Notes under the pieces: model-generated
What the model saw: the letters and a program-made list of their open reading frames with translations, nothing else
Database searches by the model: none
Told to the model about the DNA's origin: nothing
Shown: positions 55,621 to 64,000 of the stretch, one piece after another
Layout of the letters: each line of letters opens with the position of its first letter
Position numbering within the stretch: position 1 is the first letter of the stretch
Source of the DNA: Tenebrio molitor
Lineage: Eukaryota; Arthropoda; Insecta; Coleoptera; Tenebrionidae
Assembly (NCBI RefSeq): GCF_963966145.1
Contig: NC_091046.1
Span: forward strand, 38,812,001 to 38,876,000
Direction of reading: 5' to 3'
Length of the DNA stretch: 64,000 nucleotides
Position numbers and translations under genes: made by a program

Positions 55621-56984
55621 TTTGCTTTGCAAAAATTATAGTATTCATTGTTATTATTATTGGAGCACTGGGTTAAATAAAATGAGAAATTACGTAGTTG
55701 TAAATAAATTAAAAATATCGCTTATTGAAACATTTTATAAAACTGTAAGAATCAGATAAGATTAGAGTATCGAATAATAATTGAATTTTATTCACACTTT
55801 GATGTAACAAATTAATAGGTTAATTAATAACAGATAATAATAAATACATTTAAAAATTTAAATAAATAATTCTGGATTAATATTACAGGTACGATTTGAT
55901 AAAAAGATTATTTGGTAGTCTCTTCTATAGGCAGGAAGCAAGAATGTGATTGAAGTTACATTAGCTACCATATTCTGTAAAAATGATAAACATTTTCTTA
56001 AAAAGGCCGGTAAACGTTTAGAAAAATTGAGTGACATCACAAAAGTTGATTTCGAAAAATATTTAATTGGATTTTAAATAAAACTGGCATACAGAAATGG
56101 TGGATGCGCCGGGAAAATTTTAATCTTACTCATTGATAGAAATCAGAAGATATGTAGGTTAAATAAGCGCATATTTACACATCTTGATAAAAATGAGAAC
56201 AGTTTACGCGAATTATAATTTTGTCTAATTTTTCCAATTTTAAAGGAAAGAAAAGTAAATATAAAATTGCTCTTATTTATTTCAGGAAAAATTGTTGAAT
56301 TAAGAGCGCCTTGGAGAAAATTAATTTTGAATTAAAAGCGCTGTGGAGAACATTTAACTTTTATAATAAGCCGATCAAGAAATGTTTGTTCTTTATTTTC
56401 TTTAATGATCAAATTCCCTTCTAATACAAGACATTTTTAGAAATAATTAATGAAAAGCTAGCAATTATGCAAAATGGTATACTCGTACATACGAGGATAA
56501 TTCATTTATTATCCCTAACGCAAAATTTTATTTTTGACCGAAGTCACATTTGATGCCCTTTCAATGCTGTTTTTTTTTGTTTGCGCCTGGAGTTACTCCA
56601 TTTGCTTCACTCATCTCTATTCCATCATTTGCATAATACGCAACGCGAAGGTGTTCATTTAATTTTCAGAATAAACGATAATCGCTAGGGTTTACATTTG
56701 GAAAGAGGTTGTACCAATATTTTGAAACGTGCATTGCGCGTGTCATGAATTCCAAAAAACTATTTCTATAATTTTTCTTGATGAAGTGATCGTAGAAATT
56801 TAAATGAACACCCATAATGCCTTTGTCAACCAGCATTTTCCTTATGTTTGTTACATGACATTTCCTTCATCAAGGACAATAAATTATGAATGAATCATAT
56901 ATTTTACATAACTTATTTTTGCATTAATGTAAAGTAAATTATAATATACGTGGGTAAACGTTAATTTAAAATATTTTCTTTTTT
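55621..56984. other. Intergenic or intronic, nothing recognised
   Basis: AT-rich. No supported gene. Confidence 0.35.
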
Positions 56985-57160
56985 GTTCGACACTGTCAGA
57001 ATTTGAGAAATTTCTCCTATGTTAACGGATTTTGATAAATGTCACCACTTGTCAAAACGAAACGTCAAGCTAATTTTAAAGATTTTAAGCGATTTGGAGC
57101 CTTTAAGGAGCTCGTCGAACAAAAAAACGTTGTATTCAACTCGTTAAATAAACTACTATT
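56985..57160. repeat. Hairpin-bearing repeat, empty copy
   Basis: It is nearly identical to 51181-51343 up to TTGTATTCAACTCG, then goes straight to TTAAATAAACTACTATT, the sequence that follows the hairpin in the 51-kb copy. The stem-loop of about 115 bp is therefore missing. Confidence 0.88.
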
Positions 57161-57167
57161 GTTCATA

Positions 57168-57460
57168 CAGCGTGATCAAGAATGACTGAGTCTGAATGAA
57201 ACAATTGAAAAATATTGGTGTTTTTCTGTTTCGTAATTGGCACTGACCGGATGTTTTAACTTGACACGACATTTAAAAAAAAATTGGTTATGTCGGGTAT
57301 GTTTATGCTATTACAAAAATGACCCTTTAATGGTAAACGTCACATTCTCCTGTCAACTCTGTCAAAGCTGACAACCGGAAATGCGTTTAGATTACAGTGG
57401 TACCAAAATCATTCAAATTTTCATTGCTACCAACAGACTCAGTCATTCTTGATCACGTTG
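57168..57460. mobile_element. TA-flanked MITE, GTGATCAA family, 293 bp
   Basis: CAGCGTGATCAAGAATGACT then GAGTCTG at the left faces CAACGTGATCAAGAATGACT, then GAGTCTGTTGG in reverse complement at the right. TA lies on both sides. It is the second copy of 35776-36017 and lies 7 bp after the empty repeat. Confidence 0.9.
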
Positions 57461-59433
57461 TATTAGATGCATATTATAACAAATAGTTATGTTCCGCCAG
57501 TTTTGTTTATTTATGAAAATCCAAATTCATCTAAACTATAAATCAGTATCTAGATACCTATATTGTACATTATATTCCTTCAAAAAAACTTGATCTAATC
57601 AGATCGGTGCAAAATTTGAAATTCAATTTGACAAGCAAATTATTAATTATGGCTGAAATTCAAATTTGACAGCGACGTTATTGGACTAAATTTTATGAAA
57701 GAAAAAGATGAAAAATATTACGCAGAACTTTAGTAAATAATGAATGTCTGTGAATTTTCGTATTCACACAGTTATTATTCTTTCACTTTAAAATTCCTTC
57801 ACCAAATCGTCCAATAAATACTGGTTGTTTTTTTATTTTTTATTACAAATCTTTAACACTGCAGTAACAACCGCTAATAACAATACACTAGAATAACAAA
57901 AATATTTAAGTATTAACTGATTATTGTATTATTTAATAGTAAAATTTCATCAGAATATTTAAAAATATTATTTCATTTTTCTTACGAATGCTGCCATATC
58001 AGTTACATTTCTGTTTTTTGTGTGTCAACAATATAGGGGCTTTTTGGCACCTCCTTCGAGTACAAAGCGTGATGAATTGTCGAGACTTATAAGAAACCGC
58101 GGTGTTTTCGAGCAGTGTATAATCTTGGCGGCTGTATAAATATAAATAGAGCGCTGATGTGGCGCATGCACATGAATAAAAAAATGGAATTCAGCAAATT
58201 TCCAACAAAACGCATTTGTCGTGGGGCAAGTATAAAGGGGCCAATTTTAATATTCAAAGTAGACGTCGGTGTCATGATATGTACGGGCGGCTGACGCACA
58301 CCCAACCTAATTTACACATTTTACTTCAACGCAGCGAATTTCATACACGGCTGGAACGTTCTCGGGAGCATTTTAATAAAAACCCGGCCATATCTGTAAC
58401 TGACAGTTTCCTAATAAACGATTACAATAAATTTTAAAGTTCGACAGTCACAAATAGTCCATTGGCAATTGCGCGAACGTCGAAAGGTTTGTTTTTGTGT
58501 TTGTTGGGGGCTGTCGACGAACGAAAACTGTAAGCGGCTACTTGTGCATATTTCACCGAATAGTGTCCTGAATTATACATTTTCAATTCGATCCGGTGGA
58601 GGCGAACGGAGATCTCCGTTCATTGCACACCAGCTTTATTACAAGAAATGCACTCACTCGATGGCCAGATCGACGTTAGCTATTCAAATTGGGTTTCGTT
58701 TCCAGCGCGGATGCGAAGTGTTCTGCACTCGTATGTTAGGAGAGCGCCGTTACCTTTTGATTTGTCATCGGAAAATTCATTTTCCTACTGTTCATCGGAG
58801 AAAATTTCCACGGAAATTTACCGACATCCCCGAATAATTGCAGACTATTCGAGCAGCTGTCCTTTTAAAGCGAAGATTTACATTTTGTTAAATTCCTATC
58901 CTACTTACATAAAACATTGATTTTATTCAATTTTAAATATTGTATGTCTGTATTCCCTAGTTCTAGGTATGTTACACGAAATGTCCGGTGAAAAAACATT
59001 TTCTGATTTTAATTAATGTTCGAGATGGGACCAATCAAACTTTTCTCGAATATGAAGTATTCGAATACTGCAAATAGTCAGTTATTTGATTTTTTAATAA
59101 ATTAATTAATAAAAGTAACATTAAAAATATATCTTGTTCACATATTAAAGATTCATCAACAGGTCAATTTATGTGGGAAGTATACGTGGCGACGGTTATG
59201 AATTTTCATCTAGGGAAAAATGAAAAGTTAGGTTTCATTCTTCCACACAACATTAAGACAAGTTTATTAAGAAAATTTCATTCTTTCCATGATGCATACA
59301 GTTGTGGACAATATAAAGTGGGACAAGTCTTGATGCAGATTTTCGCTAAATTTTAGTTGATTGCAACCGGCTCTAAATCTGAAGTTTTAAATATAACACG
59401 TGTTAAAAAAATTGTCAAAAGACTATCATGGTA
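57461..59433. other. Mostly unassigned; GC-richer block at 58.2-58.9 kb
   Basis: TATAAAGG lies at 58231 on the plus strand. An open frame of 122 codons at 58469-58837 starts with TTG and shows no domain, so I do not call it a gene. The block could be a conserved exon or enhancer. Confidence 0.3.
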
Positions 59434-59781
59434 CTATTGCGGGCAAAAAAGTGGGACATCAACGTCATTGTCTTGACTTTTAATGTGAAATAACCTTTAT
59501 CTGATTCTAACCCTACTTTGAATTGATTGACGTTGTCATTAAGTATTGTAGGTTGTAGGGAATGATTGTAAGTAAGCACGTAGTGAATATTTATTTAATG
59601 CAAAGTTCCAATCAAAATCTATCTTTATCAAAAGAAGAGGGCATTTGGAATAGGAGTGTAAAATAAATTTTTAAACTGTCAGCTGGAAAAGTGTCAAAAA
59701 GAATGACAATAAAGCTTGAACTACATCTACTTTTTCAAAACTGGCAGAAACTTGATGTCCCATTTTTTTTGCCCGCAATAG
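59434..59781. mobile_element. TA-flanked MITE 1 of an abutting trio
   Basis: CTATTGCGGGCAAAAAAGTG then GGACATCAA faces its inverse, TTGATGTCCC then ATTTTTTTTGCCCGCAATAG. TA lies at 59432-59433 and 59782-59783. Confidence 0.88.
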
Positions 59782-59783
59782 TA

Positions 59784-60035
59784 CCGTGTGAGCAACGAGT
59801 ACTGATTGAGTTGGCAATAAATTCTGGTGATTTTTGGTGACTTTTATGTCATGTTCCAACGAGAAAACCATTTTATTAATAAACGATTACAAAAACCAAG
59901 ACTTTTAAATTTGAAATGTATACCAGCTGTCAATAATGTCAATAAAACAAACCGAAATAGGTACAATTTACAGTCTTGAAAATTTTATGTAAAATTTTTT
60001 TTTGCCAACTGAATCAGTTATTGTTGCTCACCCTG
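59784..60035. mobile_element. TA-flanked MITE 2 of the trio
   Basis: CCGTGTGAGCAACGAGTACT then GATTGAGTTGGCAA faces CAGGGTGAGCAACAATAACT then GATTCAGTTGGCAA in reverse complement. Its left TA is the right TA of MITE 1. Confidence 0.82.
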
Positions 60036-60037
60036 TA

Positions 60038-60402
60038 CTATGGCGGCCAAAAAATTTTGCCCGTCACTTTCTTGACATTCAAGTAAAGTGTAAATAAACC
60101 TTTAGGAATCGTAACCCCACTTTCGATTCTTGTCATTTTGACAATCAATTTAAACTGTTTGAAGCTCAGATATTCCAAAAATTCGACATGAATGAACAAA
60201 ATTAGATCAATCGTACATAGATAACCTGAGGTAAATGTTCTGTGTAGTAGAAATGACAAAATAATTTTGAGTTTTGAAATTTACCACCCAAAAAATAACG
60301 TTCATAATCAAGACGGTAATCATGATGACAATAAAGTACGGATTACAACTATTTTTTTTGAATTGACAGATAATGACGGCCAAAATTTTTTGGCCGGCAT
60401 AG
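60038..60402. mobile_element. TA-flanked MITE 3 of the trio, CTATGGCGG family
   Basis: CTATGGCGGCCAAAAAATTT then TGCC faces CTATGCCGGCCAAAAAATTT then TGGCCG in reverse complement. Its left TA is the right TA of MITE 2. It is related to 34369-34726. Confidence 0.88.
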
Positions 60403-62167
60403 TACGTATTATTAGTGATGTAGTTAAAACGGGGATGTCTGAATAAAAATCAACATAAAGTTGCACTAAGTGAGGACTAAAAGGGCCAACACTGGCAAGA
60501 AAAAACTGAATTCATATGATAAAATTATGCAACACAAAATACTTTATAAACTATAAATATTTTAATAGTAACCATAGAAAGAGGAAAATTTCGGGCAGAG
60601 TTACATTAGCGAAAAAACATTGTTCCACTTTATTTTGTTCACAACTGTAGTTATTATGCCATGATCGACAGTGTCAATTTGGCAAGATTAAACTATTGTT
60701 CAGTAGTTGTGTCAATTGTATCGTTTTCAGTTATGTTACAGGATTATAGGGATATTAATTGTTTAATCAAGAAAAATCAACAGGTGATAGTTTTTTTCAT
60801 ATGCGAACAGACTATACATTAGTTTAACAATATCATATTTTAATTACTTACAGGATTACTACCATTTCTTATGTTATGTTATGTTATTTTTAGTCAAAAA
60901 CAATAAGTTAACTTCTACTTTTTGAATTTTCTATTTGAATTTAGAAACATATCCATTTATTTTATTTTAATTTTCGAACTTCTGTATTTTTGTATTAATT
61001 AGTATTTAGTTCTTTCTTACACTTACCGGGATTTTCGATTACCTGGATACAACTGTTAACTCGCAGTTTCACATTTTGTATTAAATTTTAAAGCGTCATT
61101 TTGACAATTCAAATCAAGGTGTCAGCGGTGTTGCCAATTTGAAAGTCATAGCCTCCTTTAATTTCCTATAAGTTTAAATGATCTCACGGTATATTGGTTT
61201 CCAAATTTAGGTCAAATTTGTCATTCATCAAGTAGGTGATAAAATATATATTTAACAATTGTCTAATGTTCAGAATTGATTCAGTGAGACTCAATTTTTA
61301 AAAATGTGATAAAGTGATATTTAATTCAATACCCACAGACTTGATTTTACATTAAAATAACATTAGCAACGGTGTATATAATATCATATCTACCAATAGG
61401 TGACTGAACTAACCTATTTTTATTCTATTAGGTAGTAGATCATTATAGTGGAAAATACAGTCGAATTTATTGTGTATTTCTCGATAAAGAACGGATTTCT
61501 AGATTTCCCTGGTGTTTTACTGGTTGTCAGCTACACAAAAATATTCTAATAAATATTCTAACAAATAATAAAATAATCTAACCAACAAGACAAATGGCCG
61601 AGCGCTAGAAGTTACAGTATTAATTGGCTTTCACTTTTTAGAACACGTTTTGCCGTTTTGTCAGAAAGTATAATGAGCGGATCAAATCTGCACAATACAA
61701 AGTGGCATTTGTCATACGCTGGCGGATTAATAAAAACTCCATTGAACGTGAATTTTATTGAAACATCGCCTCGGTTGTTATTGCGGACATCGGCTGTCCA
61801 TAATAACAAATACGAGTATTGACACAGTGACGTTACAAATTATCCCAATCAATAACGTTTTAGTGACACCAAATCTGTTCGAATAAAATAGTCATCATCC
61901 CTAGTTGAACGTGACGCCGTTGTCGATGTCATCACTTATCTTGATTGCCTTATAATCCCCCGCGGTATCCGACGCGTTTAAGTGGTGTTATCTGCTTTGT
62001 ACTTGGAATCGTAACCTCCCATCAAAATAACAATTAATTCGTTTTATGACTTTTTCAACCTATACAATTTAAGACGGCAGTAAAACGTAGAAAACTGGCG
62101 GAATAGTTGGGGACCGTAAACCTTATCGGCCACAATAAAACGGCTACATTGAATCTTCTCGTCTTAC
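60403..62167. other. Intergenic or intronic, old repeat fragments
   Basis: Fragments shared with 40.7 and 41.3 kb (AATATTTTAATAGTAACCAT) occur near 60557. TTATG repeats three times at about 60870. No gene seen. Confidence 0.35.
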
Positions 62168-62250
62168 CTTAATCCCAAATGATACTCCCATTTTAGCGCG
62201 ATTATTCGGTCGCTCCTGCAACTCTCGGTGTAACCCTTCAGGTTGGCAAC
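62168..62250 (-). CDS. 83-bp exon candidate
   Basis: Minus-strand stretch between acceptor TTTTGTTGCAG and donor GTAAGAC. Two frames are open: VANLKGYTESCRSDRIIALK then WEYHLGLR (phase 0 in, 2 out), or CQPEGLHRELQERPNNRAKM then GVSFGIK (phase 1 in, 0 out). I cannot choose between them and recognise neither. The strong splice sites are the main support. Confidence 0.35.
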
Positions 62251-62457
62251 CTGCAACAAAACAACAACACTTTACTCGATAATCCGCTCGGAGGCGTTTC
62301 CAACTTGTTGGAGTGTTTGAAATGTGAAGAGATTTTTGATAAGCAAAAAATATTAAATCGTAACGGAACACGAAAAGCTCTAAATGTGTACAACAAAAGC
62401 GTTCGGAATTATGAGATGTGAAACTTGAACGACTTCTTCTTGTGCAATTTACAGCTG

Positions 62458-62675
62458 CTCTGAAGCGGCTCCATCAAATTTGATAACTCTCGAAGAGTAC
62501 AGAAAATACGGTCGCTTCGAAAGGTATTTTTGATAGTATGTGTGCATCTCTTGAATAAATGGGCCGTAACGACGTACTCTGGAGGTGCAGAGTGATTTCC
62601 GTCTGCGTGCATACAAGGTGCAATTATAATCAGCAGCAGTTGAATGCTGCTCAGGGTGCGATGTCTGCAGCACAC
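62458..62675 (-). CDS. Exon candidate with a hydrophobic, signal-like start
   Basis: Minus-strand frame LSSIQLLLIIIAPCMHADGN then HSAPPEYVVTAHLFKRC. A possible donor GTAAAT after LQSS would leave phase 1, matching the second frame of the exon at 62250. There is no ATG in frame, so this is either an internal exon or chance. Confidence 0.22.
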
Positions 62676-64000
62676 GTCGGCATGGGCTTTATTGGGCGCT
62701 TTCGCTACACAATTATCTTCTAATTACATTCAGGGGTTAATTGCAGGTATTGTAATGTGCACATTTATCACTGCTTTAGTGTTCCACCGCAAATTACCTG
62801 TTCTCTGATCACACACCGCGGATTAACTGATTTCACTTGGACATAATACATTATTGTACCACTCAGACCGCCGTCTCAGATAATGATAATTGAGTATAAA
62901 AAGTCCCCACAGCACAGAGATTCTGTGCATGAGTTACCTTATTAAAATAGAAGCTCCTCTAAGGGCGGGTTTATTACGAGATAAGACTCTTGAACTAATT
63001 AAGCTAATCACATTTCTTAAATTATTTCTGAGTTAGATAACAAAAGTAGACCACGTCGTGACTCGTCTGGTGTTTGTCATAGGTAACGCACCCTCAAACA
63101 ATATTAATGCTATTATTTTCCGATTTCCAGAACAAACATTCTCAGTAGTTTTATCTAATTGTAATTGTTATTGGTGTTACGTTTCAATACCTCGCCAGTA
63201 ACCGACAATAATAATGATTTGAAATTCAAGATGGACTGATAGAAGAACGCACAAAGCGGCACCTTCATTTAATGCAAATTCAAATGACTCAGTAATTTAT
63301 ATAAACAGCGCTCGTTTCTGCTAAAGTACGCAACTTACATAAATTACATGAAGTACATAAAACGGAGCAATTTATGAAAATGCATGTAACGGTAATTTCG
63401 TATTAAATTGTCAAATGTGACGTCGTAACCGTCGCCGCCGAGCATAATAGACTTGATATTTTTTTAGTTTTCATCAGTGACGTTACAACTTCACTGTTGA
63501 TTTCTAGTGCCGATGAAAATTCGAGACGTTCCCAACAAAAGATGACATGTCCAATATTCTCAGAAAATGATGAAACATTCATAAATGGAACAGATAGATT
63601 GAACAGATAATAGAATTCAAGAAAGTTGGAAGTTTTCGGTAAATATTATAGTAGGCGTTATTGAGATTCTATAGTCGCTGTTCTTTTCTATAAAAAATTT
63701 CTTTCCCAGAAAAACACAACGATGTCAGTAAATACGCTACCATGAAATTGTGATATACTTTGAAAAATGTAATATCAATGGAAACAAACGTTCTTGTAGT
63801 ACCGGTTAAGTATGAGTTTAGAGTCTTTCACTGAACAAATAAAAACTTATTTTATCAATGTACTTGAGACTATAAGAATGTATATGGAGGTTAGGTATAT
63901 GGAAATTTTTTGCGCACTAATGTGTCAGTTGTAGGTATCTATAGAATGACATGGTCAAGTGGGCTGGTGCTTGCTTTTGTTTCTATTAAAGTATGATGTA
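62676..64000. other. Intergenic, nothing recognised
   Basis: TATAAAAAG occurs at 62895-62903 on the plus strand with no gene behind it. The rest is AT-rich without supported features. Confidence 0.35.

Noticed and set aside
58469..58837. 122-codon plus-strand frame
   Set aside because: Starts at TTG, no splice sites or domain; the block is only somewhat GC-richer than its surroundings.
1..64000. CRISPR arrays, operons, riboswitches, ribosome-binding sites
   Set aside because: None seen, and not expected in an insect nuclear genome; repeats here are inverted or dispersed, not regularly spaced direct repeats.

Overview
The window is AT-rich nuclear DNA from an insect, with short spliced exons, canonical GT-AG introns, TATA/initiator promoters and many transposon relics. 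An RR-2 cuticle protein, takeout/JHBP-type genes and a class I GLUT transporter all point to an insect. A beetle is plausible, but nothing I can see fixes the order.

Layout. 0-2.5 kb holds a cluster of long DNA hairpins. 2.5-19.4 kb holds five small single-exon genes that I do not recognise. They encode proteins of about 58-67 residues with an acidic start and a shared C-terminal signature built around R-x-N-[VA]-[GA]-L-[DN]-G. One is on the minus strand and one has lost most of the signature. A three-exon RR-2 cuticle protein gene lies at 16.4-18.2 kb. 20-25 kb is mostly transposon relics and MITEs. 26.0-33.6 kb is a tandem cluster of three takeout/JHBP-like genes on the plus strand: two are intact four-exon genes, and the middle one is a pseudogene whose promoter is split by a MITE that itself carries a hAT element. 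36.4-39.8 kb (minus) holds five exons of a GLUT1-like sugar transporter; the first coding bases and the last exon were not found. 40-45 kb is a dense field of TA-flanked MITEs, Tc1-like relics and a hAT MITE. 45.8-62.7 kb (minus) holds several scattered exon candidates. The best is a coiled-coil exon at 45.85-46.22 kb, followed by an acidic, disordered exon at 49.2-49.4 kb and a low-complexity exon at 54.8 kb. The rest is MITE-rich intergenic or intronic DNA.

The two most interesting signals are (1) the clustered small-protein family, and (2) a family of hairpins with unrelated stems but shared ends (AATATACTATTTT-like), for which the window holds both filled and empty sites. The takeout cluster also gives a readable history: paralogue comparison shows a nested MITE plus hAT insertion landing in the TATA region of the copy that died.
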